Shown: piece after piece, positions 39,694 through 49,259 of the stretch
How positions within the stretch are numbered: the first letter of the stretch is position 1
Layout: every line of letters begins with the position of its first letter
From: Terriglobales bacterium
GTDB lineage: Bacteria; Acidobacteriota; Terriglobia; Bryobacterales; Bryobacteraceae
DNA length: 64,000 nucleotides
Assembly: GCA_027485675.1 (NCBI GenBank)
Contig: JAIXQP010000036.1
Span: 1 to 64,000 of the forward strand
Direction of reading: 5' to 3'
The notes under the pieces: model-generated
Databases searched by the model: none
The model's input: the letters and a program-made list of their open reading frames with translations, nothing else
What the model was told of the DNA's origin: nothing
Position numbers and translations under genes: made by a program

Positions 39694-40599
39694 CTGAATC
39701 TGGTGGTAGACGATGATGGGCAGCAGGATGGGGCCCAGGCTCACGGATCCGGCGAAGATCAGTTTGGCCATGGGCGCGCCGGAAGCGAGCGTCTTCTTCG
39801 AACCACACAGCACGGCGACAATCTCGTCGGGCACGTTGAAGCGCAGCAGCCGCGCGAGCGTCGTCGTGAGCGCCAGCACGAAAGCCAGCAGGGCTGTGGT
39901 GGCCACGAAGGTCAGCGCGAGAACGCCGGGACCATAGGTGGTCCAGAGCCCGGCGTTCACCGAGTCCGAAAAGGCGGCGAACACCAGCAAGAGGATGATG
40001 CACTTGTCCGAGATCGCCGTGTACTTTTTATAGCGGCCGAAGAAGTGCCCGGCGAACGGCCGCAGCAGTTGGCCGAGAGCGAACGGGAGCAGGAGCAGCG
40101 TGGCCACCTTCGTCACGGTCTGGCTGAGCGGCGGCGCCTGGCCGGTGGTCTGCGCCACCAGGCTGACCAGCGCGGGCGTGAGGAACACGCCGAGCAGGCT
40201 GGACAGCGTGGCGTTGAAGATGGCGGCGGGAACGTTGCCACGGGCGATGGCCGTCATCGCCACGGAAGAAGAGATGGTGGACGGCAGCGCGCAGAGATAG
40301 AAGAAACCCAGCATCAGTTCCGCCGGCAGATAGGGTCCCGCCACGGCGCGAAAGGGGAGAAAGAGCAGCGGAAACAGGACGAAGGTGGACAACTGCACGA
40401 GCAGATGCAGCCGCCAGTTGACGAGGCCTGTGCGGAGGCTTTCGACGGAGAGATTCACCCCGTATAGAAAGAAGATGGCGAAGATGCCGTAGTCCGACAG
40501 CGTGTTGGCGTGAATGGCGGCGGCCCAGTGGGGGAACAGGCTGGCCAGCGTGACCATGCCGAGAATGGCCCACAGGAACCAGTCAGAGAGGATTTGCAT
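39637..40599 (-). CDS. Bile acid:sodium symporter-like transporter (SBF-like)
   Basis: A 320-residue polytopic membrane protein with about ten helices, fitting the SBF-like group that includes YfeH and P7-type proteins: LSDYGIFAIFFLYGVNLS near the N-terminus, FFYLCALPSTISSSVAMTA with the crossover-type small-residue motif, and CGSKKTLASGAPMAKLIF in the second half. Members use the sodium gradient to move organic anions; the substrate here is unknown. Its start is only 13 bases from the divergent MFS gene, so the two share a compact promoter region. Confidence 0.82.
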   Translation of the reverse strand: MQILSDWFLWAILGMVTLASLFPHWAAAIHANTLSDYGIFAIFFLYGVNLSVESLRTGLVNWRLHLLVQLSTFVLFPLLFLPFRAVAGPYLPAELMLGFFYLCALPSTISSSVAMTAIARGNVPAAIFNATLSSLLGVFLTPALVSLVAQTTGQAPPLSQTVTKVATLLLLPFALGQLLRPFAGHFFGRYKKYTAISDKCIILLLVFAAFSDSVNAGLWTTYGPGVLALTFVATTALLAFVLALTTTLARLLRFNVPDEIVAVLCGSKKTLASGAPMAKLIFAGSVSLGPILLPIIVYHQIQLFVCSVLARRYAGRPQLP

Positions 40600-40612
40600 A
40601 TGATTAACAGAA

Positions 40613-41839
40613 GTGCAATTTTTGGCGCTGCTACGGCAGAACCCAAATTATCGCTCGCTCTGGGTGGGCCAGTTGGTGAGCGAAACGGGCTACCACTTTA
40701 ATTCGATCGCGGCGCTCTCCTTCTCGCTCCATCTGACGGGTTCCGGCTCCACAGTTGGCGCTGTGATGATCGCGCGGATGCTGCCCGCGATTCTGGTGGC
40801 GCCGATGGCCGGGGTGTACCTCGACCGCTTGGACCGGCGGCGCGTGATGATGGCGAGTGAGCTGTTCCGGGCCCTGATTGCGCTGGGATTTCTGCTGCTG
40901 TTGTACTGGCCCGTGACGGCCCTCCTGTACGGCTTGAGCGCCATGTTGATGGTGGCGACGCCTTTCTTCACGGCGGGCAGATCCTCGATTCTTCCGGATC
41001 TGGCCGAAGGCGAGGAGTTGCACACAGCGAACGCGATGACGCAGACGACATCCTGGCTGACGCTCTCGCTCGGCACCATGCTGGGTGGCGCGGCCGTGGC
41101 GGCCTTTGGCTACGGGCCGGCGTTCGTGTTCAACGCGTGCGCCTTTCTGTTCAGCGCCTGGTCGATTTCGCGTCTGGTGGGTTCGTTTCGGGTGGTCCAT
41201 GAGGTGGAGCGGGACCAGGGAGTGCGTGAGTTTCTCGAAGGGTTGCAACTCCTGTGGCGGACGCCCCTGTTGCTGGCGATCGCACTGGCGGGGGTCGGCT
41301 GGGCCTCGGGAGGCGGTGCGGCGCAAATTCTCTTCACCCTGTTCGGCGAAGTGGTCTTTAAGGCGGGTCCGGCTGGCGTGGGGATCATCTGGGGTTTTGC
41401 CGGGGTGGGGCTCGTGCTGGGGGGATTCGTTGGCCTGCGCGCCGGGCGCGAGTTGAGCTTCAACCAGTACAAGTGGGCGATTGCCGTATGCTTCTTCGTG
41501 ATTGGCGGAGCGTACATGGCCTTCACGCAAATGGAGTCGATGGGGGCTGCGGTATTTTTCATTACGCTGTCCCGCGTCGCGATGGGCGCGAACAATGTGC
41601 TGAACCGCAGCATGCTGTTGCACCATGTGCCGGAGGCCTATCGCGGGCGGGTGTTCGCGACCGTGGAAATGCTGCTGAATGTCTCGATGATGTTGTCTAT
41701 GACGGTGGCGGCGTTGGCCGTGGACCGCTATCCGATCCGTTTGGTGGGACTGGTGGCCGGGGGGATGACCGCGTTGACGGCGGTGCTTTGGACGTGGGCC
41801 AACTTAGCGGGAAAGCTCCGGCCGATGTCCCGTCCATGA
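40613..41839 (+). CDS. MFS transporter, EntS-like exporter group
   Basis: A 408-residue major facilitator with twelve predicted membrane segments. The motif-A-like loop is VYLDRLDRRRVMMASE after helix 2. The general pattern (RSLWVGQLVSETGYHF at the N-terminus, RSSILPDLAEGEELHTANAM) fits the MFS_3/enterobactin-exporter-like group that exports small molecules or drugs. The start is a GTG (40613) with a weak ribosome site, chosen because it gives the usual cytoplasmic N-terminus LLRQNPNYRSLW. It converges with the hybrid kinase gene, leaving 7 bases. Confidence 0.82.
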   Translation: MQFLALLRQNPNYRSLWVGQLVSETGYHFNSIAALSFSLHLTGSGSTVGAVMIARMLPAILVAPMAGVYLDRLDRRRVMMASELFRALIALGFLLLLYWPVTALLYGLSAMLMVATPFFTAGRSSILPDLAEGEELHTANAMTQTTSWLTLSLGTMLGGAAVAAFGYGPAFVFNACAFLFSAWSISRLVGSFRVVHEVERDQGVREFLEGLQLLWRTPLLLAIALAGVGWASGGGAAQILFTLFGEVVFKAGPAGVGIIWGFAGVGLVLGGFVGLRAGRELSFNQYKWAIAVCFFVIGGAYMAFTQMESMGAAVFFITLSRVAMGANNVLNRSMLLHHVPEAYRGRVFATVEMLLNVSMMLSMTVAALAVDRYPIRLVGLVAGGMTALTAVLWTWANLAGKLRPMSRP

Positions 41840-41846
41840 CGAGCGG

Positions 41847-44800
41847 CTACGGCTGCGCCGGCGCGGAACAATGGTCGTAGACGACTTGCCGGAGCTGATC
41901 GAGGACGATCGGCTTGGTCAGGTAGTCGCACATGCCCGCGGCGAGGCAATCGGCGCGGTCGGATTCAAGAGCGTGCGCGGTGAGCGCAATGATAGGCGGA
42001 GCCGCGTCTCCCAGGTTCTGCCGGATGTGGCGTGTGGCGCCGTAGCCGTCGAGCATCGGCATCTGGCAGTCCATGAGCACGAGATCGAAACGCTCGCGCT
42101 GACAGGCGTCCACGGCCTCCATACCATTACTCACCAAGGTGGCCTCAATCCCGATCTTGCGGAGTAATCCCAAAATGACGCGCTGGTTGGTCAAGTTGTC
42201 TTCGGCGACCAGCACCCGCAGTCCGCGCGGGGTGACTGGACCGGTGGACAGAGCTGGAGCGGCCGGTCGCGGAGCGGCCGAGATGGGCAGGCGCACCGTG
42301 AACGTGGAGCCGAGGCCGGGGGTGCTGGAGCAGCCGATGGTCCCACCCATCGCTTCGGCCAGACGGCGGCAGATCGCCAACCCCAACCCGGTCCCGCCGT
42401 AGAGGCGGGTGGTCGAAGAATCGACCTGGACAAAGTTTTCGAATAGGAGCGGAAGCTTCTCTGCCGGGATGCCGATACCGCTGTCCCGCACGGACAGGAC
42501 CACCTCCCCGGGCCGCCACTCCGCGTGGAGAGCGACCTGGCCCGTTGGCGTGAACTTGATTGCATTGCTGAGCAAATTGAAAAGAATCTGCCGGATCCGC
42601 GCCGGGTCGCCTTCGATCCAGTCGATCGCCTCTCCCGCCGAGGACTGTACGAGTGCTAGCCCCTTCTTATCGGCCATCGGCTTGACCACCTGGCAGAGGT
42701 CCGCCATCAGTTCTGGGAGGGCTATCGGGATCCGTTCGATCAGCAGGCGGCCGGAGTCGATCTTTGAAAGGTCGAGAATGTCATTCACGACGGCGAGCAG
42801 CGATTCGCCAGAGGTCCGCAACGTGGCCAGAAGTTCTTGCTGGGTCTCGTCAAGCCGGGTGCCGGCGAGCAGTTCGGCGATCCCGAGCACCCCATTCATC
42901 GGCGTTCGGAGTTCGTGGCTCATGGTGGCCAGAAACTCCGATTTCACCCGGGCCGCTGCCTCGGCCGCGGCCTTGGCCGCCTCGAGCTCGCGCGTTCGCT
43001 CTGCCACGCGAGATTCGAGTTCCGCCGTGCGGTAGGCGATCTTTTGAGCCCGGCGTCGCAGCCCCCAGAGGAGAATTGACGGCACGAGCGCCAACGAAAT
43101 TCCCCGGAACCAGATGGTCTGATAGAAGTGCGGCGGGATGCTCCAGGCGAGCGTCGTCTCCCGCTGGCTGGAGCCGTCCGCCCACGACGACCGGAGATGA
43201 AATCGATACGATCCCGGCGCCAGATTGTTGTACAGGATCGATCGACGGGATTCGGCCGATTGCCATTCCTCGTCGACCCCTTCCAGGCGGTATTCGACTC
43301 GGATGGAACGAGGGGTAGAGATCGAGAAGGCATCGAAATCGACCTCGACATGGGACGTCCCCGCGCCCAAGACGGGGGTCCCTTCGATGGCCACGGAGAC
43401 GCCGTTACTCTGCAGCGCGGCGATCACTGGCGTCGGGCCGAATACGGGTGCTGGAATGCGCCGCGGATTGACGGCCACCACCCCTTCGAGCGACGCAAAC
43501 AGCAGCCGTCCGTCGGCCAAGGTGATCGCGCCTTGGCCGCGCACCATGCCAAAATTCAGGTTCTGCAGGCCATCGGCGTGGGTCAGGCGCAGGTCCGCAC
43601 CCGGAGCGCCCGCCATCCATTGGCCCGGCCGAATCCGCAGGATTCCTTGGCGCGTTCCGGCCCATATGTTCCCCTCGAGGTCCCGCGTGATCGAGAAGAT
43701 CGAATCCTCCTTGAGTCCCCAGGCGCCCCACTGCCCGAGCTTAAAGTTCCAGGTCAGCAGTCCGCGATTGGTGCCCACCCACAGCACCTGGGACGAACCG
43801 TCCCAAAAAATGGTGTGGATCTGTTGGTCGGTCTGGCGCTCGGGCGGCGCCAGCGCCTTTTCGCCATGCCCGTCCCATTGCCACAGACCTTCGCCATCCG
43901 ACGCCCAGACAATGCTCTGCGGGCCGAGCGCCAGCAATGTCAGGTTGCCGACCGCGCTCAGCTTCCGGGCCGCACTCGCGCTGTGCAGGGAGGGCTGCGA
44001 GTAGAGTCCCGACTTCCTGGCTACTAACATGCGGTTCCCGGCGCGGTCGACCCACCACCCCGTGCGGAAGCCGAGCGCCTCCGCGTCGGCGTCGGGCAGC
44101 GGCACCGGCCGGCCATCGCGCAATTCGAAAGTGCGGGAGCCATTGCCGAATACGATATTGCGGGATTGTGGGTCGCGCGCCAGATACCAGAGATTGCCCT
44201 CGGCCGCCGGATAGATGACCCGTTCGCCGCTCCGCCAGCGCGCGAGACCGGAATTCATGGAGTGGGTCCAAATGTCTCCGTTCTCTTCCTCAAGCAGCGA
44301 GTTCACGGAGCTCAGGTTGAACTCGTCGAGCGCCCCCAGGGTCGAGGCCGGAGAGTCGCGAAAGCGGAGGAGATCGCCTGTCAACGTCCCGATCCAGAGC
44401 GCGCCCTCCCGGTCTTCAAATACCGACGTCACCGCCTTGCTCTCGAACTTGTCCGGCAATGGAACGGTTTCCACTTTTCCCCGATGCAGCCGGAGAAGCC
44501 TGCCTCGCCCGCCCATCCAGACCACCCCATGGCGGTCCTCCACCAGCGGATTGTATGAGCTTGAAGAGTAGTGATCCTCCGGCAGGGGCCAACTCTCCGA
44601 TTTGCCGTTGTGCCAGCCCACCAGTGCTTTCACCGAACGAAACCAAACCTTACCTTTGGGCCCCACATGGAGCCAACCAGCGAAGGGCCAGGCGGTGGGC
44701 TCCACCGTTGACTCGTCGCGCGCGAGAGGACGATAACCCTTACCGGGCTCCCATTTGCCCAACCAACCGTCCGCCGAAATCCTCCAGGCCGCCCCGTCCG

Positions 44801-45371
44801 GGCTAAACGTTGCGGGTCCCCACTCGGCCGGCCAGGCGTGTTGCAACTGCGGCGCTCCGCCGGATCCCGTATGATCGACGATCCCCTGCGGACCACTTAC
44901 CCGAATCACATCCCCCACCGCCAGCACCGATGCCTTCGAGGGGAGTACCCGCGATTTGGGATCGGCCCCCCAGACCACCTCCACGGGTGTTCCGGCGGGC
45001 GACAGGCTCGACGGGTTTACGCGAATGAGCGTCCCTGTTACCGTCATCGCCCAGATCACACCGCTCGCGTCGATCGTGAGAGTACGCAGGCTGCGGTCCA
45101 TCGCCCGGCGCTCCGGCCAAACCGATGGAATCGCCCGCGTCCCGTTGAACCGCACCAACCCATCCGCGTGGGCGATCCACAGATGGCCGTCCGGCGCCTG
45201 TACCATCCCCGTGATCGTCTCCTCGGGCATGCCGTGCGTCCAGTTCCAGTGGTCGATCACGTACTGGCTGGTCGGCAAAGTAGGATCGAGTCCATAGATA
45301 GCGGACGACCAGAGTGTGCACACGAGGACGCACGCGCGGACGCAGTCGCGAAACTGATGCGCTCTTCGCAC
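41847..45371 (-). CDS. Hybrid histidine kinase with two-component propeller sensor
   Basis: A 1174-residue membrane sensor. After a signal-like segment come two-component regulator propeller repeats (patterns such as APDGHLWIAHADGLVRFNG and EDREGALWIGTLTGDLLRF), then a Y_Y_Y beta domain (VEYRLEGVDEEW, LAPGSYRFHLR) and one membrane helix. The cytoplasmic part has HisKA with the phospho-accepting His in MSHELRTPMNG, a HATPase with N box FNLLSNAIKF and G boxes DSGIGIP and GGTGLGLAI, and a receiver domain (VLVAEDN, LVLMDCQMPMLDG, K in LTKP). The layout matches glycan-sensing hybrid systems, but no output domain is attached. The GTG at 45371 is the likely start. It diverges from a PQQ/cytochrome gene across 84 bases and may control it. 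Confidence 0.87.
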   Translation of the reverse strand: MRRAHQFRDCVRACVLVCTLWSSAIYGLDPTLPTSQYVIDHWNWTHGMPEETITGMVQAPDGHLWIAHADGLVRFNGTRAIPSVWPERRAMDRSLRTLTIDASGVIWAMTVTGTLIRVNPSSLSPAGTPVEVVWGADPKSRVLPSKASVLAVGDVIRVSGPQGIVDHTGSGGAPQLQHAWPAEWGPATFSPDGAAWRISADGWLGKWEPGKGYRPLARDESTVEPTAWPFAGWLHVGPKGKVWFRSVKALVGWHNGKSESWPLPEDHYSSSSYNPLVEDRHGVVWMGGRGRLLRLHRGKVETVPLPDKFESKAVTSVFEDREGALWIGTLTGDLLRFRDSPASTLGALDEFNLSSVNSLLEEENGDIWTHSMNSGLARWRSGERVIYPAAEGNLWYLARDPQSRNIVFGNGSRTFELRDGRPVPLPDADAEALGFRTGWWVDRAGNRMLVARKSGLYSQPSLHSASAARKLSAVGNLTLLALGPQSIVWASDGEGLWQWDGHGEKALAPPERQTDQQIHTIFWDGSSQVLWVGTNRGLLTWNFKLGQWGAWGLKEDSIFSITRDLEGNIWAGTRQGILRIRPGQWMAGAPGADLRLTHADGLQNLNFGMVRGQGAITLADGRLLFASLEGVVAVNPRRIPAPVFGPTPVIAALQSNGVSVAIEGTPVLGAGTSHVEVDFDAFSISTPRSIRVEYRLEGVDEEWQSAESRRSILYNNLAPGSYRFHLRSSWADGSSQRETTLAWSIPPHFYQTIWFRGISLALVPSILLWGLRRRAQKIAYRTAELESRVAERTRELEAAKAAAEAAARVKSEFLATMSHELRTPMNGVLGIAELLAGTRLDETQQELLATLRTSGESLLAVVNDILDLSKIDSGRLLIERIPIALPELMADLCQVVKPMADKKGLALVQSSAGEAIDWIEGDPARIRQILFNLLSNAIKFTPTGQVALHAEWRPGEVVLSVRDSGIGIPAEKLPLLFENFVQVDSSTTRLYGGTGLGLAICRRLAEAMGGTIGCSSTPGLGSTFTVRLPISAAPRPAAPALSTGPVTPRGLRVLVAEDNLTNQRVILGLLRKIGIEATLVSNGMEAVDACQRERFDLVLMDCQMPMLDGYGATRHIRQNLGDAAPPIIALTAHALESDRADCLAAGMCDYLTKPIVLDQLRQVVYDHCSAPAQP

Positions 45372-45455
45372 ATTGCCTATATCGGCCACTTGCGACGGGG
45401 TATTAGAAGCGAAAAAGAGGAGGTCGTCCTCCGGTTGCGATAAAATCAAGCGGCC

Positions 45456-47771
45456 ATGACAAGCCGTCTGATCTATTTCCTCGCTCTCGGGTGCCTTAGC
45501 AGCCTGCTCGCCCAGGAAATGCCCGCCAGCTACAAGAAGTACTGTGCCGCTTGCCATGCGGATTCCGCCACGGGCACCGATCGCGGTCCGGGGCTGGTCG
45601 ATACGCGCTCCCTGCGCTCCCGGTCCGCCAAACAGATTCGCGATGTCATCCGCAACGGCACCCAGGGTGGCATGCCACCCTTCGCCCTCCCCGACAAGGA
45701 ACTCGACGAACTCGCCGCCGCTGTCCACTCCTGGAACGCCTCCGCCTTCGACGCCCACCCGCCCGGCGACCAGGCCGCCGGTGCGAAGATCTTCGCCCAA
45801 CAGTGCCAAAACTGCCATACCGCCAACGGTCGCGGCGGCGCCAACGGCCCGGACCTCTCCGCCGCCGGACGCGAACTGACCCTCAAGGAACTGGACCAGA
45901 CTCTCATCAACCCCAGCTCCCGCAAAGGGCAGCGCAGCGGCGCCAGTTGTCCCAGTTGGGCCTTCTGCCCCGATGATCCCTGGGCCGTCGTCACCGCCCA
46001 TCTCCGCGACGGCCGGAAGCTTCGCGGATTCGCCCGCAGCCGCGGCCAGCACGATCTGCAACTCCAAACCCTCGACGGCAAAATGGTCTCGCTCACGGCA
46101 ACCGAGTACGTCCGGCTCGAGTTCGAAAAGGCATCCCTGATGCCTCGCTTCGAAGGCACTCCGCAGCAACGCCAGGACCTGATTGCGTATCTCAGCTCCC
46201 TCGGCGGCGTCGCCGCCGGCCCCGTCCGCGGCCCCGTCCCCTCGGCCACCCCGGCCGAGATCACCCGCGTCCAGCGTCCAGCCTCCGGCGAGTGGCCCGG
46301 CTATCACGGCCTCCCCAGCGGGAACCGCCACAGCGCGTTGAAACAGATCCACACCGGCAACGCCACCAACCTCCAGCCCGCCTGGAGTTACTCACTGCCC
46401 CACCTCGGCCTGCAGACCACTCCTCTCGTCATGGACGGCATCCTGTACGTCACCGCGCCCAACCAGGTCTGCGCCCTCGATGCCCGCACTGGCCGCGAAA
46501 TCTGGTGCTACGTCCGCCCCCGCGCGCAGGCCACTAAAATCTCGGGCGACGCCGCCAAGGGCGCCCAACGCGGCGTGGCCATGCTCGGCGACCGTGTCTT
46601 CTTCCTCACCGACGACGCCCACATGATCGCCCTCCACCGGCTCACCGGCGCTCTGCTCTGGCAGGTCTACATGCCCGCCCCCGGAGCCCCCGGCGCCTAT
46701 GGCGCCACCGCCGCCCCGCTCGTCGTCGGCGACCTCGTCATTGGCGGCGTCGGCGGCGGCGATGCCCCGCTGCTCGGCTTCATCGCCGCCTACCGCGCCA
46801 CCACGGGCGAAGAGGTGTGGCGCTTCCGCACCATCCCCCAGCGCGGCGAAAAGGGCTCCGAAACCTGGGGCGGCAAGGCCGTCGAGTACGGCGGCGGCGC
46901 CACCTGGCTCACCGGCTCCTACGACCCCGAGACCGATACCCTCTACTGGCCCACCGGCAACCCCTACCCCGATACCGACGGCACCGACCGCACCGGCGAC
47001 AATCTCTACACCGATTGCGTCGTCGCCCTCGACGCCAAGACCGGCAAACTGAAATGGCACTTCCAATTCACCCCGCATGACCTGTGGGACTGGGACGCCA
47101 CTGAACCGCTCCTCCTCGTCGATGCCAAGTTCCAAGGCCGCGATCGCAAGCTGCTCCTGCAAGCCAACCGCAACGGCTACTTCTATGTCCTCGATCGCCT
47201 TACCGGTGAGTTCCTCCTCGGCAAGCCCTTTGTCGAGCGGCTCACCTGGTCGAGCGGCCTCGACGCCAAGGGCCGGCCGATTCTCACGGCCAACAGCAAA
47301 CCCACCCCCGGTGGCACAAAAACCTGCCCGGCCGTCCGCGGCGCGACGAACTGGTACGCCACCGCCTACAACCCGGACACCAAACTCTTCTACGTCATGG
47401 CCGTCGAAGACTGCAATCTCTACCGTCAGGCCGGAAGCTGGTTCGTCCCGTACAACGATCCCGCCAATCCGCCCGTGAAGCTTCTCCGGGCCATCGACAT
47501 CGAAACCGGCAAAATCGCCTGGGAAGTGCCGCAGGTCGGCGCACCGGAAGGCAACTACTCCGGCGTCCTCTCCACCGCCGGCGGCCTGCTGTTCTACGGC
47601 GAGTCCGGCGGCACCTTCGCCGCCGCCGATGCCAAAACCGGCAAGACCCTTTGGCACTTCAACACCGGCCAGGTGTGGAAAGCCTCGCCGATGACCTACA
47701 CCGTCAACGGCAAGCAGTATGTTGCGATCGCCGCTGGGGGCAATGTTCTCTCGTTCGCCTTGCGCGACTAG
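45456..47771 (+). CDS. PQQ-dependent dehydrogenase with two cytochrome c domains
   Basis: A 771-residue periplasmic protein (signal peptide ending SSLLAQ). Two c-heme sites precede the propeller: CAACH (C30 to H34) and CQNCH, with GGMPPF as a likely Met ligand. The second cytochrome has an unusual Cys-bearing insert (GASCPSWAFCPDDPW). The PQQ propeller shows STALKQIHTGN-like and TPLVMDGILYVT blades, GNPYPD with the metal Asn, and the catalytic WDWDA: Asp at 47088-47090, then a second Asp at 47094-47096. Same architecture as 31310-33655. Codons here end mostly in C, unlike that gene. The kinase gene diverges from it. Confidence 0.86.
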   Translation: MTSRLIYFLALGCLSSLLAQEMPASYKKYCAACHADSATGTDRGPGLVDTRSLRSRSAKQIRDVIRNGTQGGMPPFALPDKELDELAAAVHSWNASAFDAHPPGDQAAGAKIFAQQCQNCHTANGRGGANGPDLSAAGRELTLKELDQTLINPSSRKGQRSGASCPSWAFCPDDPWAVVTAHLRDGRKLRGFARSRGQHDLQLQTLDGKMVSLTATEYVRLEFEKASLMPRFEGTPQQRQDLIAYLSSLGGVAAGPVRGPVPSATPAEITRVQRPASGEWPGYHGLPSGNRHSALKQIHTGNATNLQPAWSYSLPHLGLQTTPLVMDGILYVTAPNQVCALDARTGREIWCYVRPRAQATKISGDAAKGAQRGVAMLGDRVFFLTDDAHMIALHRLTGALLWQVYMPAPGAPGAYGATAAPLVVGDLVIGGVGGGDAPLLGFIAAYRATTGEEVWRFRTIPQRGEKGSETWGGKAVEYGGGATWLTGSYDPETDTLYWPTGNPYPDTDGTDRTGDNLYTDCVVALDAKTGKLKWHFQFTPHDLWDWDATEPLLLVDAKFQGRDRKLLLQANRNGYFYVLDRLTGEFLLGKPFVERLTWSSGLDAKGRPILTANSKPTPGGTKTCPAVRGATNWYATAYNPDTKLFYVMAVEDCNLYRQAGSWFVPYNDPANPPVKLLRAIDIETGKIAWEVPQVGAPEGNYSGVLSTAGGLLFYGESGGTFAAADAKTGKTLWHFNTGQVWKASPMTYTVNGKQYVAIAAGGNVLSFALRD

Positions 47772-49259
47772 TTGCCACGGCTGCGGAGGAGGCCTATCAT
47801 CTGGAAGCAACATCTGCTGCTCTTCTGCATGGCCGCCACCGCGGCTGGTGCGGAGTCTCCGTGTCTGCCCTGCCATGCAAAGCAGGTGGAGGCTTACGCG
47901 CGAACGCCGATGGGAAATTCGTTTGGGCCGGCCGTGCCCGTACCACCCGTTGCCTTTACTCATGTGGAATCGCAGACCCGGTTTCGGGTTTTGAGTCGTG
48001 ACGGACGTCTCGTCCAGGAGATATCCCGGAACGGTCTCGCGGCGGAACACCCAGTGGAGTACCGCATCGGTAGTGGCAATCATGCCACCGGCTATCTCGT
48101 GCGTATAGGGCAGTGGCTGTTCCAGTCGCCGATCGCCTCGTATCGGCGCCAAGGGATGTGGGCTATGGCGCCGGGGTACGAAAAAATGCAGCGTCCCGAT
48201 TTCAACCGGCGCGTGGAGGCCGATTGCCTGAACTGCCACGCCAGCGGCAGTGCGGCAGCGCCGGAGCCGATCGGGTGCGCGGCGTGTCACGGTTCGCCGG
48301 CTCCTCATCTCCAAGCCCCGTCCCGCGGGAACATTCTGAATCCTTCCCGCTTTCCCTCCGCGGCGCGCAACGCCATCTGCGAACAATGCCACTTGAACGG
48401 GGAGGCGCGCATCTCCCAACCAGACAAGAGCGGCGGACCGGCCGCGGTCGTGGTGTACGACCGGCCCGGCAACGATTTGCGCGTGGTGAGCCACGTGGAG
48501 CAATTGGCCCTCAGCGCCTGCGCCCGTCAAAGCAGGGAGAAGCTTTGGTGTGGCAGTTGCCATCAGCCGCACGGCGCGGCTATTGATGTCAACACGCAGT
48601 GCCGGAACTGTCACGCCAGCGGTCTGCCGGACTCGCACCGCGCCCAAACGGAATGCACGTCCTGCCACATGCCCAAGCGGGACGCCGTGGACGGTGGGCA
48701 TACGGCGTTTACCGACCACCGGATCCAACGAAGCGCCGCCACGCCCGCCGGTGGCAGCGCATCCCGATTGCGGCTTTGGCGGGACGTCGCGGACCCCGGC
48801 TTGCGAGAGCGGCATCTGGGACTCGCCTCCATCCTCGTGGGCGAGCGCGACGGATCCACCGCGCTGATCAACGAAGGCTACCGCCGGCTCTCCGCGGTCT
48901 TCAGCCGATGGCCGCGCGACCCCGACGTCTTGGCCGGTTTGGGCATGGTGCTGTTCCTCAAGGACCAGCAGCCGGACGCCGTGAAACTACTGCGGGCCGC
49001 CGTGGCGCAAAGGCCGGGCGATGCGGTCCTACATGAAAAGTTCGCCCTGCTCCGCCGGGCCGCGGGGGACAAGGCGGGGGCCATCGAAAGCCTGGAGCGT
49101 TCCATCGCGCTGGATCCCGGCAGACAGAGTCCCTACTTCTTTCTCGCGGAAACGCAGCCAGACCAAGCGGCGCGGCGGCGTACCTTGGAGCGACTGCTCC
49201 TCCTGTTCCCCAGAAGCCTGATCGGCCGCGAGGCGCTGCGAGAGTTAACGCGGCCCTGA
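47772..49259 (+). CDS. Seven-heme c-type cytochrome with TPR-like tail
   Basis: A protein of up to 495 residues with seven CxxCH sites (CLPCH, CLNCH, CAACH, CEQCH, CGSCH, CRNCH, CTSCH) in the first 320 residues and a helical TPR-like C-terminus (DPDVLAGLGMVLFLKDQQPDAVKLL, AGAIESLERSIALDPG). A signal peptide is present (HLLLFCMAATAAGA), so it is periplasmic or on the outer face. The start is unclear: TTG 47772 lies ahead of a strong GGAGGAGG site (47788-47795) that has no standard start codon behind it; ATG 47829 would cut into the signal peptide. It follows the PQQ/cytochrome gene directly and is paralogous to the converging gene. Confidence 0.8.
   Translation: MPRLRRRPIIWKQHLLLFCMAATAAGAESPCLPCHAKQVEAYARTPMGNSFGPAVPVPPVAFTHVESQTRFRVLSRDGRLVQEISRNGLAAEHPVEYRIGSGNHATGYLVRIGQWLFQSPIASYRRQGMWAMAPGYEKMQRPDFNRRVEADCLNCHASGSAAAPEPIGCAACHGSPAPHLQAPSRGNILNPSRFPSAARNAICEQCHLNGEARISQPDKSGGPAAVVVYDRPGNDLRVVSHVEQLALSACARQSREKLWCGSCHQPHGAAIDVNTQCRNCHASGLPDSHRAQTECTSCHMPKRDAVDGGHTAFTDHRIQRSAATPAGGSASRLRLWRDVADPGLRERHLGLASILVGERDGSTALINEGYRRLSAVFSRWPRDPDVLAGLGMVLFLKDQQPDAVKLLRAAVAQRPGDAVLHEKFALLRRAAGDKAGAIESLERSIALDPGRQSPYFFLAETQPDQAARRRTLERLLLLFPRSLIGREALRELTRP

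Noticed and set aside
45372-46352. N-terminal extension of the hybrid kinase
   Set aside because: It runs antisense through the heme domain of the PQQ gene at 45456 and lacks any sensor feature.
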